Shown: positions 30,101 to 38,542 of the stretch, one piece after another | Layout: each line of letters begins with the position of its first letter | How positions within the stretch are numbered: the stretch's first letter is position 1 | Source: Stentor roeselii | Lineage: Eukaryota > Ciliophora > Heterotrichea > Heterotrichida > Stentoridae | Reading direction: 5' to 3' | Assembly: GCA_006503475.1 (NCBI GenBank) | Contig: RSEH01000286.1 | Location: 1 to 57,396, forward strand | DNA length: 57,396 nucleotides | Notes under the pieces: model-generated | Told to the model about the DNA's origin: nothing | Seen by the model: only the letters and a program-made list of their open reading frames with translations | The model's database searches: none | Program-made: the position numbers and the translations under genes

Positions 30101-30753
30101 TCAGAAGAAAAAAACCGTCCTTTTCGAGCAACGATTAAAAAAGCGATAAGATTTCGAGATCTCCAGGAAATTAAAGTTTTTTCTATCTTTTCCCGAAGCC
30201 CTTGCCGAGCAAGGGCGAGTATTCCTGCTCCTGAGTTCCTAATAGGAAAAACAGCAAGATCTCCAGAATAATCAGCAGAATTATCTTCAAAAATCGCTAA
30301 AAAAACACGACAAATAAAATCCTCTTCACACTCTTCACATAAAACTTTCTTTAAAAATAACACCCTGACAGCAACAAGAGAAGAAAATTTTTCTTCCCAG
30401 TTATCTTCAACAAGGCCATCACGAAAAAGAGTAAGCAACAAATGAAAAGACGATTCAGAAAATTTTTTCTTTTTTTGTAATCTATCTCTAGCAAAACTTA
30501 AAGAATCAAATGAAAGAGGACTTTGAGGCAAAGAGCATTTTTGCTGTTGATTTGAAAGCATTTCGAACAAGGCTTGAGAAGCGATTCTAGAAATGTCTTG
30601 ATTCGAGTTCTGAAAAAGCGGGATGATTTTTTCGAATATCTCTGAACCTGCTTCTTTCGCTACTTGTCCTAATTGAAAAGCAGCGATTCTTGAAAGTTCA
30701 GGAGACTTATTCGCTTGAATACATTCAACAAGTTTTAAAATACGAGATTCCAT
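27136..30753 (-). CDS. BTAF1: BTAF1/Mot1-type SNF2 ATPase (TBP remover)
   Basis: 1205 residues. The N-terminal ~720 are helical repeats (HEAT-like). The C-terminal ~450 form a SNF2 helicase: DEMGLGKT (motif I), LDEGH (motif II in the DEGH form typical of Mot1), LTGTPIQN (III), FALRRLKKDILQDLPEK, the Mot1-like DYYIDLT, and LNLQAASVVIFIDHSWNP with MDRAHRIGQKK (V-VI). Mot1/BTAF1 uses ATP to strip TBP from DNA and redistribute it among promoters. Human and yeast proteins are ~1850 residues, so the HEAT region here is much shorter. It lies 6 bp from the next gene on the same strand. Confidence 0.93.
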   Translation of the reverse strand: MESRILKLVECIQANKSPELSRIAAFQLGQVAKEAGSEIFEKIIPLFQNSNQDISRIASQALFEMLSNQQQKCSLPQSPLSFDSLSFARDRLQKKKKFSESSFHLLLTLFRDGLVEDNWEEKFSSLVAVRVLFLKKVLCEECEEDFICRVFLAIFEDNSADYSGDLAVFPIRNSGAGILALARQGLREKIEKTLISWRSRNLIAFLIVARKGRFFSSEVYEKVVKIIENQENEDVITEACHYLNKFPLKQDQELAELILMLIEKSDTLSGFIKYAVRVLNILFSLGCDLRRVNQKIYQFFVHSLTEVRVSTLSSFASLAKQGLADSETVFLLTVQLFLLETNREVLEKSSKLLRILIENHDLQGIIEKNVKYWNEFLANKTCSNLSFFIKADKSLSIEDQYSFVDNNTEEDINSLPYLEKKNLERIWRLGNFLFKASLRYKVSFFPTPEAPLSILACPQSNLPSLISLISKDSEGKFDLIRLKTFAAYKIVKLCWKFTSTLPEKITSLFQTVVTGYKHELTTFFRVQIAKTAARLTKLLKSRMNLNKFIINLLKHHPTPLLSALQKIHKESTPEMVSLYSDMSNASSLSLISEYIDPSLHSFFISRLPGLLACLPNSSLTGPLCRVFSQIPSSIPLLVKYVLVFLEQFPLPFTDPLEILKKLLKDQLKFFIPFAACVVVPLLKHLNTENGKDVSGVFSEILYAVVLDQDSEVPPELKEAKDEGMRFLANLKGVYSLPKYSPRVCLNGIVLREYQKEGVAWMRFLASFRLGGLLCDEMGLGKTIQSLCAIAEAHLDHPNSFSLIVCPASVVGHWLKEAKSYLDLPVHEHPDHGKGLLVISYNILNTNIEKIKKLHFLYAVLDEGHLLSNPKTKTFKAVKSISSTYRLILTGTPIQNKILDVWPFFDFLMPGFLGTQSDFTSTYQKHLKAKKVSNSVKFKDEYRALQKLHALHKKILPFALRRLKKDILQDLPEKIIQDYYIDLTSVQSSLIKNSNVSSKNALENLTFIEKVCFHPFLVDKKFVDEESPKLNALKELLEDCEISEEAGASHKALVFSKSKKVLDLVEKCLRLNFPETRFLRLDGDTPQVKRYEICNEFNQNLQVRVLIVTTKAGGVGLNLQAASVVIFIDHSWNPVADMQAMDRAHRIGQKKVVNIYRLIARDSLEEEILGLQVFKSKLASALVNTENSCMSSVDSVNLLSSFNQNT

Positions 30754-30759
30754 TTATTA

Positions 30760-31629
30760 TTACACTATTCTGAGGAACTCTTGGATCAGGCTTTTCTCGA
30801 AGTACCTGTTGGCGAACTCGACTCCTTTAAGCAGTTGATACAACTCCTGGGTAAGAGGATCAGTTTTACTGAAGACTTTCCACCAGGGGACTATATTTAA
30901 ACTGCAGTTGTTGAAGTGATTTTGTCTGAAGAAGTTGATGACATTGTTGATCTGCATTTGTAGGACTTTCGCGTAACATAGAATGACTTTGTCGATTTTT
31001 CCGAAGAAGGGCTGATGAGTGATGGCGAAGCTGAACCAGCAAATGTTGATATTCACGCATTTTTCATTTATGGATTTCATGTCGATCACTTTCACGGTGA
31101 GACTTCTGCCTTTGTACCGATAGCCGTAGTTGTTGATATCGAAAAGTTTCCATCTGATCATCAAGACTGAGATGAAGTCTAATATTTTTATTATTCCTTT
31201 GTAGATGTTTTCTGATGGAAACTCGTCATTTTGGAACTGCTTTTCACGTTTTTGAATCATTTTGTGGTCTTGCTCGGTTAAGTCGTTGCTGATACTTCTC
31301 AATCCGTAGATGTAATGAGAATGTTCGATGAAGTCAATTGTTAAGCCTTTTCCTAACCTGGTATTTAGTTGAAGGTCATATTCTTGGATTTTTCTTTGAA
31401 TTCTTCGAGCTTTTCGCGCCACTGTCCTTTCAGTTTCATTCAGAGCTGACTCTTGGAATCTTATCATCAGAGAAAGCAATTCCTCTGAACTGTACTCAGG
31501 GTTAAGTACCATTTCGCCTATTGTCCCTTCTGCTCTTTCTAAACCTGGGCGAATTGCAGTTTGTTCGTCAGAGCCTTCATCATTTTCAAAAGAACTATGG
31601 CTTTTTTCACTTTCCTCATTCAACTCCAT
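30760..31629 (-). CDS. Unknown protein
   Basis: 289 residues from an ATG. The acidic N-terminus is followed by a helical Arg/Gln-rich region (~70-130), then a mixed alpha/beta C-terminal half. No recognisable motif, signal or membrane segment. The position directly upstream of BTAF1 is close packing, not evidence of shared function. It is divergent from Kae1 with 98 bp between starts. Confidence 0.75.
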   Translation of the reverse strand: MELNEESEKSHSSFENDEGSDEQTAIRPGLERAEGTIGEMVLNPEYSSEELLSLMIRFQESALNETERTVARKARRIQRKIQEYDLQLNTRLGKGLTIDFIEHSHYIYGLRSISNDLTEQDHKMIQKREKQFQNDEFPSENIYKGIIKILDFISVLMIRWKLFDINNYGYRYKGRSLTVKVIDMKSINEKCVNINICWFSFAITHQPFFGKIDKVILCYAKVLQMQINNVINFFRQNHFNNCSLNIVPWWKVFSKTDPLTQELYQLLKGVEFANRYFEKSLIQEFLRIV

Positions 31630-31727
31630 AAAATTATAGGAAAATTAACTCTTTATCATCAAGATGTTAAAAAAAATCAAAGAATTGAAAGAATAAAAAA
31701 ATTTTACGAAAAAATCTTTTAATAAAC

Positions 31728-32726
31728 ATGGTTTTTCTTGCACTTGGCATTGAAGGCAGTGCGAATAAAATCGGTGTCGGAATTGTGACAGAAACAGGTG
31801 AAATTCTTGCAAATCCAAGAAGAACTCATATTCCTCCTCCTGGCAGCGGGTTCCTGCCGAAGGAGACTGCTGAACATCATCGAAAGTTCGTGTTAGTCTT
31901 AGTCCAAGAAGCCTTAGACACTGCAGGGGTGAGGATGAAGGACATCAGCCTTCTCTGTTATACAAAAGGCCCTGGAATGGCTTTGCCCTTAAGTGTCGGC
32001 GCCTTGGTCGTCAGGACACTTTCACTTTTATATAAAATTCCAATCATTGGGGTAAATCACTGTGTTGGGCATATTGAGATGGGAAGACTCGTCACAAATG
32101 CGAAAAATCCTACAATTTTATATGTTTCTGGAGGAAATTCTCAAGTGATTGCTTATAATGATCGTAAATATAGAATATTTGGAGAAACTCTTGATATCGC
32201 CATTGGCAACTGTCTTGATCGCTTTGCAAGAATTCTTAATATTTCTAATGACCCTGCCCCGGGGTATAATATTGAACAACTTGCAAAAAAAGGACAGAAC
32301 TTAATTGAACTTCCTTATGTTGTCAAAGGAATGGATGTTTCTTTTTCTGGACTTCTTTCTTTCATTGAAGGAATCGCGCAAAAACATTCACATGAAGATC
32401 TTTGTTTTAGTTTGCAGGAAACAGCCTTTGCTATGCTTGTGGAAACTGCGGAAAGAGCCATGGCTCATTGTAACTCTTCTGAGGTTTTAATTGTTGGAGG
32501 TGTTGGATGTAATTTGAGGCTGCAGAAAATGGTTGAAGATATGCTGATGGATAGAGGGGGAAAACTTCATGCGATGGATGATCGGTATTGCATTGATAAT
32601 GGGGCTATGATTGCTTATACTGGAATGCTTCAGTACTTAAATGGCGAAAGAATGGAATTGAAAGACTGCACCTTTACTCAAAGATTCAGAACTGATGAAG
32701 TTTATGTTTGTTGGAGACAAGACTAG
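31728..32726 (+). CDS. OSGEP: Kae1/OSGEP, tRNA t6A threonylcarbamoyltransferase (KEOPS)
   Basis: 332 residues, the length of cytosolic Kae1. The metal-binding HxxxH lies at H111-H115 in [19 protein letters not shown] follows at ~133-140, then the ASKHA-fold GVGCNLRLQ and a late Asp in [18 protein letters not shown]. Kae1 is the catalytic subunit of KEOPS and transfers threonylcarbamoyl to A37 of ANN-decoding tRNAs. No organellar targeting sequence is visible, so this is the cytosolic rather than the mitochondrial (Qri7) form. Confidence 0.96.
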   Translation: MVFLALGIEGSANKIGVGIVTETGEILANPRRTHIPPPGSGFLPKETAEHHRKFVLVLVQEALDTAGVRMKDISLLCYTKGPGMALPLSVGALVVRTLSLLYKIPIIGVNHCVGHIEMGRLVTNAKNPTILYVSGGNSQVIAYNDRKYRIFGETLDIAIGNCLDRFARILNISNDPAPGYNIEQLAKKGQNLIELPYVVKGMDVSFSGLLSFIEGIAQKHSHEDLCFSLQETAFAMLVETAERAMAHCNSSEVLIVGGVGCNLRLQKMVEDMLMDRGGKLHAMDDRYCIDNGAMIAYTGMLQYLNGERMELKDCTFTQRFRTDEVYVCWRQD

Positions 32727-32850
32727 TTTTCTATTAACCTCAAATTTTAAGTTACATTAAAACCCTCAACTCAAATCAAAATCACATAAACCCTCTAAAA
32801 TAAATGACATCACCATATCCTAATCAATATCAGAACCCTACTCATAAATC

Positions 32851-33714
32851 ATGGAATATCTTTACATTCTTCTATTCCTGATTTTCCTTTTAGTCCTCTA
32901 TCTTTTCAAATCCCGAAAGGAAAAAGTATTCTTAAAAGGAGGAGACATCTGGCAAGATGTGACTTTAATAGACAAAAAGCAGATCTCCCATGACTCTTTC
33001 ATATTCACATTCGGTCTTCCCAACCCAAAAGAGCCACTCGGGCTTCCTCTAGGTGCTCATATAATCTTCCGAGCATTCATAAAGACACCAAAAAGCCCAT
33101 CAGGTGAGTTAGTGACTCGTAAATACACCCCGACATCTCCTTTTAATGAGAAGGGAAAGATCGAGTTGCCAATAAAGGTCTACTACAAAAACGCAAACCC
33201 TCAGTTCCCTGACGGCGGAATCATGACTCAACATCTGGACTCTTTGAAGATTGGGGACAAACTCGAAGTCTCTGGGCCTAAAGGAAGACTTGAGTATAAA
33301 GGACGTGGAACTTTTTTGCTTGAAAAGGAAAAATTCACTGTTAAAAAAATCGCTATGGTTGCTGGTGGAACTGGAATTACACCTTGTTTTCAACTTATTC
33401 AGTATATTATGGACCAGGAGAATGGTGGGGTTGAACTTTGTTTGATTTATGCTAATAAGACGGAACAGGATATTTTGTTAAGAGAGAAATTGGAGAAGTA
33501 TCAGAGTACTGGGAAGTTTAAAGTCTTTTATACGTTGGATTACCCTCCTGAAGGATGGAAACAAGGAGTAGGGTTCGTGTCTCTAGATATGATACGAAAA
33601 CACTTCGGCCAGGATTCAGAAACTTTTGTTGTTCATTGTGGACCTCCTGGAATGAATGCCGCTGTTACTAAGAGTGTCAAAGAGTTAGGGTTCAAAAGAA
33701 GTTTTAAGTTTTAG
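32851..33714 (+). CDS. NADH-cytochrome b5 reductase-like flavoenzyme
   Basis: 287 residues. An N-terminal membrane anchor (~1-20) precedes an FAD-binding barrel with RKYTPTS (FAD phosphate and isoalloxazine contact) and an NADH-binding half with GGTGITP and CGPPGM, in the order seen in cytochrome b5 reductases. It transfers electrons from NADH to cytochrome b5 for desaturases, sterol synthesis and heme reduction at the ER or outer mitochondrial membrane. The upstream leader (32727-32850) is strongly G-poor. Confidence 0.93.
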   Translation: MEYLYILLFLIFLLVLYLFKSRKEKVFLKGGDIWQDVTLIDKKQISHDSFIFTFGLPNPKEPLGLPLGAHIIFRAFIKTPKSPSGELVTRKYTPTSPFNEKGKIELPIKVYYKNANPQFPDGGIMTQHLDSLKIGDKLEVSGPKGRLEYKGRGTFLLEKEKFTVKKIAMVAGGTGITPCFQLIQYIMDQENGGVELCLIYANKTEQDILLREKLEKYQSTGKFKVFYTLDYPPEGWKQGVGFVSLDMIRKHFGQDSETFVVHCGPPGMNAAVTKSVKELGFKRSFKF

Positions 33715-34047
33715 ATGATTTATTCATTTTGAATTGGTATTTTGGATTTGTATTAATATAGAAAGATTTATGGAAAATTTAAATGGATTTTAGGAATTGT
33801 GTCAAATCTAGAAAAATTAAGGAAATCTAAAGATCATACCAAAGGTTTTTCAGCTATTCCTCTCAATCAACTCTTATTAAGTTATAATTGAAAGAAAATG
33901 CTATTATATGATGAATCTGAACAGTTTTCGTTCATTATTAGAAATTTTTCTAAGAGAAAATCCTTAAAATTCACGAAACTTTAAAAGCTAATTCTTTATC
34001 ACTTAAAATTAAACAATTTTAACAAAACTGTCTTAACTTCCTAAATA
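33715..34047 (+). other. AT-rich intergenic region
   Basis: 333 bp between two same-strand genes. Nothing recognisable beyond AT richness; no ORF of note. Confidence 0.6.
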
Positions 34048-34869
34048 ATGGTCAGCAGGACTTATAATTTTATAAATATGAGCAAAAAATTACCTCGATT
34101 AAAGAACTCAAAAGCCTCCAAAAACTATTCTTCATATCCCATGAGTCCAGTAGCATTAGTTAAATCGAATTTCAACACTACAAAATTTACATTCAAATCT
34201 CCATCAAACAATGACCTTGATAGTGATATTGAAGCTTCGAATTATACTCCAGCTATTTTAAAAAAGGTTAGTAAGCAAGCAAAGATGATGAAAAATAAGG
34301 CTTTACTAAATGAGATGGGATTTAGAGCTGAACTTGACTTCAAGCCAATAAATTTATCAGAAACAGGAAAAGAAGTGGGTCAGCTATATTCAATCCAAGT
34401 AACAGATTTTTGGGGTAACAAAGAAAAGATCAAATTCCTAAAAGAGCAAGGTTACTGGGAAGCCTACAAGCAAATGATTTCAGATTCCAATAAATCCAAA
34501 CTTTATTACAGCAAGACCTTCAAACATCCAGTAGCACCCAAAGTCCTCGACATCACAACATCCAGAAAAGTGCAAAAAACAAATGAAACCAGCATAAACA
34601 GTAGTTTCAATCAGAAGGCATTTGAAAGTATCAGTCCTCAGATAGAAACGGCCATCAAAACAGCTGAGGGAAATGAAAGACTTTGTAAAATCCATAAAGT
34701 CGAGTATAACTGCACGAAACTTGCTAAAGAAACTAAATCATTGAAAAAAACTGCGAATGAAATCAGAAACGAAATTTCAAGGAAATTCGAGACTAGAAGT
34801 GAAAACAAACATAAACTTAGTAGATATGAAATCTCAAAGATTAAGAAGCACATCGATTCTTTTAGATAA
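34048..34869 (+). CDS. Lys-rich unknown protein
   Basis: 273 residues from ATG; a second in-frame ATG 12 codons later (MSKKLPRLKN) is an alternative start. Basic, Ser/Lys/Asn-rich, with a helical C-terminus (~210-273). A short conserved-looking block lies at ~115-150 (YSIQVTDFWGNKEKIKF). No family recognised; a cytoskeletal or ciliary role is possible on composition only. Confidence 0.7.
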   Translation: MVSRTYNFINMSKKLPRLKNSKASKNYSSYPMSPVALVKSNFNTTKFTFKSPSNNDLDSDIEASNYTPAILKKVSKQAKMMKNKALLNEMGFRAELDFKPINLSETGKEVGQLYSIQVTDFWGNKEKIKFLKEQGYWEAYKQMISDSNKSKLYYSKTFKHPVAPKVLDITTSRKVQKTNETSINSSFNQKAFESISPQIETAIKTAEGNERLCKIHKVEYNCTKLAKETKSLKKTANEIRNEISRKFETRSENKHKLSRYEISKIKKHIDSFR

Positions 34870-34954
34870 TTTAAAATTTTCGGATTTTGTTGTTTGGATA
34901 TGGTGATTAAAAAATTTATTAATTTAGATGAGGTATTCTTTGATCAATAAAGAA

Positions 34955-36034
34955 TCAGAGTGTATTAGTATAATTATTCAAAGGATCAATCCCTCCAATC
35001 GAGTGTAAATATTCACTCTTAATAACTAAAATCCCAATATCAGTCGAAACCGCGAGTATACTTCCACTAGCCTTAAGCACATAAGGATATCCCATTCCAA
35101 AATACCTATCACAAGAATCAACCGAAATCCCATCAAGTTTACACAAATCAATCTCCTCCATCAAGACTCCCTCTTTCCAAATAAAAATCTTCCCAACCTT
35201 ATCAACAGAAATAACTAAAAACTTGACAACAAGTAAATTACTTTCCTGTCCAATCCTCTCAGAATTCTGCTGAACACAGACCATACAAGGGAAAATTGCA
35301 ACAATTTCACTTTTATGTTGTCCAATAGTCGATGTGATCTCTCCAGTTTGAATATCAATACACTGAATAGTATTGAAATTATGGACAAAAATAATAGACT
35401 CCTGCACAATAAAGGGTAAAGTAACAGAACCAAAGGACTTATTGAGATATTTAACAATCTTCATTGAAATCGGGTTAAAAGTCAATATTTTCAAGATTCT
35501 CTGCCCGTTGAGGTCTCTTTCCATCCAAAGCAATTTTTCACTGTTGAAGTAAAAAGGGACTGAGTACCTTGGAAAGATTTGATTAAGATATTCTTCATGT
35601 TCTCCAGTCGCTGAGTTGGTGATGACAAGTTTCGTTTTCCCTTCAGCTCGAATAGAATTAAGAGTATCTCTATCTTCTTCAATAACTAAAAGACACACCT
35701 TGGTCTTATGTTGCAAGATCTGAGTGAATCCGCACAATAAATTCGTATGTTCACGTCCTTGATGACATACACCTTCCATATGCCAATCCTTATTCTCATC
35801 CCTGATCAAAACCATGACATACAAGTCGCCAACAGAGGCATAAATCAAATTTTCCTCAGAAATATGAATCCCTTTAATGCTTTCTTCAGCCATTTCAGTA
35901 AGTAAAAACTGTTCCTTCGTCAGAAAGTTCAAACAACCCACCTGCCCCAAGGCCGAGCCATAAACCAGCATTTCAGGAGAGATGTCGATTGACAGGACAG
36001 GGTCGCCGAAGCGTGTTTCGATGAACCATTCCAT
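34955..36034 (-). CDS. Beta-propeller (WD40-like) protein
   Basis: 359 residues of repeating beta strands (~45-50 residue period), for example LVISVDKVGKIFIWKEG, a typical WD-type blade ending (Asp near the turn, then a Trp). Most blades lack intact GH/WD signatures. Likely a protein-interaction platform; partners unknown. It is divergent from the Arl GTPase gene with 39 bp between start codons. Confidence 0.7.
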   Translation of the reverse strand: MEWFIETRFGDPVLSIDISPEMLVYGSALGQVGCLNFLTKEQFLLTEMAEESIKGIHISEENLIYASVGDLYVMVLIRDENKDWHMEGVCHQGREHTNLLCGFTQILQHKTKVCLLVIEEDRDTLNSIRAEGKTKLVITNSATGEHEEYLNQIFPRYSVPFYFNSEKLLWMERDLNGQRILKILTFNPISMKIVKYLNKSFGSVTLPFIVQESIIFVHNFNTIQCIDIQTGEITSTIGQHKSEIVAIFPCMVCVQQNSERIGQESNLLVVKFLVISVDKVGKIFIWKEGVLMEEIDLCKLDGISVDSCDRYFGMGYPYVLKASGSILAVSTDIGILVIKSEYLHSIGGIDPLNNYTNTL

Positions 36035-36073
36035 ATAATTATGTTTAGTTTAATCACAGGGTGCTGGCAAATT

Positions 36074-36640
36074 ATGTTTAAGCGAAAAACTCTCAGGTTT
36101 TTATTACTGGGACTTGACGGTGCAGGGAAGACTGTAGGTGGTAAATAGACACTTATTGAACAGATCAAAAAAAGAGACGGACAACGGGCTATGGCCTTGA
36201 GAAAGATTCCTTCGACTGTTGGCTTGAATAGTATTCGCGATTTAGTTGCTCGGGTTCGTCAGAATCAATTGGATGTCGTGCTTTGGGACTTGGGAGGAAA
36301 AGCTGCGATTAGGAATATTTGGACTCATTACTATTCAGATGCTGAGTTCTTGGTCTTCATGATTGACGGCGCTGATAGGTCTCGGTTTCTAGAAGCCAAG
36401 CAAGTCTTTCGGGAACTGTTGAATGAGGAAAAGCTTAGAAGTATCCCTATTCTCTTCTTGGTTAACAAACATGATTTAGAGAACTGTGCAAGTGTCGGGT
36501 ATATCAAAGAGTACTTCGAGATAGAAGAAGTGAAGAATCATCAAGTCCTGCTCTTTCATATCTCATCTTTGACGCAGTATCATTTAAACAGAGAAAACCT
36601 GGAGCAGATAATTTCTTCCAAGACTTTGTCTTTAGCTTAA
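36074..36640 (+). CDS. Arf-like (Arl) small GTPase, atypical switch II
   Basis: Two exons (36074-36133, 36149-36640) encode 183 residues. The P-loop GLDGAGKT (13-20) is completed by Thr21 from exon 2, so the intron splits the GKTT motif. Other signatures are IPSTVGLN (switch I), WDLGG at 66-70 and the G4 motif NKHD. Residue 71, the catalytic Gln in Arf/Arl (WDxGGQ), is Lys, which predicts very slow intrinsic hydrolysis. There is no Gly2, so no N-myristoylation. Arls control membrane traffic and ciliary cargo; the subfamily cannot be assigned. The Siva-like gene starts 9 bp after its stop. Confidence 0.93.
36134..36148 (+). other. 15-nt spliceosomal intron (phase 0)
   Basis: GTAGGTGGTAAATAG, inside the Arl P-loop codons (GGKT | TL). 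Its terminal TAG is an in-frame stop if retained. Splicing restores the canonical GLDGAGKTTL. Position 10 is A. Confidence 0.97.
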
Positions 36641-36649
36641 TATTAAATA

Positions 36650-37033
36650 ATGCGTCTCAAAGCACTTCGAAGAGCCAACCCTTACCTGGACTCGTCAATC
36701 GCGCACAAGCCAAGTCATGGAATTTCTCCATTTGAAAGAACTTTTAACACCTTATTCAACGGCGGCGCGAAAGTCCTCACTGAGCGGAAAGAATGCGTTC
36801 ATTGTAACTTGAGTCTTAAACTAAGCAGTAATGGAAGAGCCCATCATCAAACAACGGTGAAACTTGCTGAGTTTATCTGTATCGCTTGTTCTTCTCATAT
36901 CTGTAAAACTTGCAGTAAAGTATGTGAAAAGTGTAAACTTGAAATGTGCTTCGTGTGCTCCATGACTGTTTATCAAGACTCTGAAACTTACTCGTTGTGC
37001 CCTGAATGTTTAAAAGGTTTTAAAAGTAATTAA
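36650..37033 (+). CDS. Siva-like cysteine-rich zinc-binding protein
   Basis: 127 residues. The C-terminal half is a dense Cys cluster (CIACSSHICKTCSKVCEKC, then CFVCSM, ending CPEC) that matches by eye the zinc-binding C-terminus of Siva (CxxC...CGQC...CWGC...CTLCG...CTSC). In animals Siva is linked to apoptosis and p53 regulation; the conserved eukaryotic role is unclear. An alternative is an unrelated treble-clef zinc protein. The stop abuts the SUV3 stop with no intervening base. Confidence 0.65.
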   Translation: MRLKALRRANPYLDSSIAHKPSHGISPFERTFNTLFNGGAKVLTERKECVHCNLSLKLSSNGRAHHQTTVKLAEFICIACSSHICKTCSKVCEKCKLEMCFVCSMTVYQDSETYSLCPECLKGFKSN

Positions 37034-38542
37034 CTAGTAAAAAACGTCCAGGAAGCCTTGTTTTTTAAAATCGAATCCAAACATATTATCACAGTCGACA
37101 TTAATTTTCTCATCGATTATATTTGAAATTTTTTGTTTGTAATCGGAGACTTCTTGAAAATCGACGAAGTTTTCAGTTCCTAGTTTTTTAGAGAGAGCAA
37201 TGTAATTTTCAGAAAAACTGTAAAGCATTTCAAGTATTTGAAGGTTTTGAGATTCTAGGTCTTCTTGAAAGTCTTTGAAAATCACCGGCTTTTGTTCACT
37301 AAAGAGTATTGAATATTCGATTATCTTCCCGATTGAACTGGCGTAGTTCAGGGTTACTTTTGAGTTTGCTATTTTATGGACTAGGTCGTAAGGAAGATTC
37401 AAGTATTTGATTTTATTAGCGATGGTGCAGGCTTCTTCAAAAGACTCCAAAAAGTAAAGATTTTCTAGTTTTGCCTCTGTTTTGAACATTTTTATGATTT
37501 CTATGTAGGTCTTTGGATTTGATGAATTTGTTTGGTTTATGAATTCTTCAAGCATCTCGAACATTGGAGTTATTGCTGCTTGTTTGATGGTGTTGTTTAT
37601 TGAAGAGTTGATTCCCATGATGATATTACTTGTTTTTTCAAGTGATGTTGCTGTGACCAGACCTTTTCGCTCGAACCTTCCAGCTCTTCCTGAGATTTGT
37701 TTGATTTCAATAGGTGTTAGATTTTTTATATATTTGCCATTATTTTTCTTAATTTCTGTAAAAATCACCCTGTTAATATTATAATTCAAACCCATTCCTA
37801 TCGCATCAGTTGAAATCAGATACTGATGCTTTCCAGAGTTGAACTTTTCAGCTTGACTGATTCTAACTTGAGGAGGTAATCTTCCATAAATAATAGAACA
37901 GCTTCCAGGTTGAAACTTTTCAATATAATTTTTCAAAGCATGACATTTAATACGAGAAAAAGCAACAAGGCAGTCACCAGGTTGAAGTTCTTTGATATTA
38001 TTCACAGGAGAAGATATCATCAACGGGCTTAATCTTTCATAATTATGGACAATTAAATTGTCTTTCGTCTCTTTCAACAGGGACTGAATAATTCTGGTTG
38101 ACCTCGGGTCTCCAGTCAGATGAATCTCTTGAGCACGAAGACCCAAAACAGCATAAGTCCAGGCAGAGCCTCTGTTATAGTCTTCAATCATTTGAATTTC
38201 ATCGATCAAAGCGCAGTCGTAGTCCTTTTCGAGGTTCATGGCCTCTACGGTGCATGAGATGTGAGTCGCGTTTGGGTCTATTCGAGTCTCTTGACCAGTA
38301 AATAATGAACATTTAATCCCAGAATTTGTAAGTTTTTCATAAATCTCAGTCGCTAGAAGACGTAATGGCCCGCAATAGATACCAGTTTTACTCTTTTTTA
38401 ACACTTCTAAAGCACTGTATGTCTTTCCTGAATTCGTTGGACCTAGGTGCAAATGGAAGTCTCTTTTCATTGATCTTGTCTTTCCCCACCACTCGTGAGG
38501 CATTCGAAGATCAGCTATTTTGCTAGCGATTTTAGAGACCAT
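37034..38542 (-). CDS. SUPV3L1: SUV3-type mitochondrial RNA helicase
   Basis: 502 residues. SUV3 signatures: HLGPTNSGKT (34-41, Walker A), CGPLRLLA, DEIQ (114-117, Walker B), LTGDPRS, AFSRIKCHALK, IIYGRLPPQVR, TDAIGMGLN and QISGRAGR. SUV3 with PNPase or an RNase R-like partner degrades mitochondrial RNA. Human SUPV3L1 is ~786 residues; here the N-terminus is very short (~27 residues before the helicase core) and no convincing targeting peptide is visible, so mitochondrial location is inferred from family. Confidence 0.93.
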   Translation of the reverse strand: MVSKIASKIADLRMPHEWWGKTRSMKRDFHLHLGPTNSGKTYSALEVLKKSKTGIYCGPLRLLATEIYEKLTNSGIKCSLFTGQETRIDPNATHISCTVEAMNLEKDYDCALIDEIQMIEDYNRGSAWTYAVLGLRAQEIHLTGDPRSTRIIQSLLKETKDNLIVHNYERLSPLMISSPVNNIKELQPGDCLVAFSRIKCHALKNYIEKFQPGSCSIIYGRLPPQVRISQAEKFNSGKHQYLISTDAIGMGLNYNINRVIFTEIKKNNGKYIKNLTPIEIKQISGRAGRFERKGLVTATSLEKTSNIIMGINSSINNTIKQAAITPMFEMLEEFINQTNSSNPKTYIEIIKMFKTEAKLENLYFLESFEEACTIANKIKYLNLPYDLVHKIANSKVTLNYASSIGKIIEYSILFSEQKPVIFKDFQEDLESQNLQILEMLYSFSENYIALSKKLGTENFVDFQEVSDYKQKISNIIDEKINVDCDNMFGFDFKKQGFLDVFY

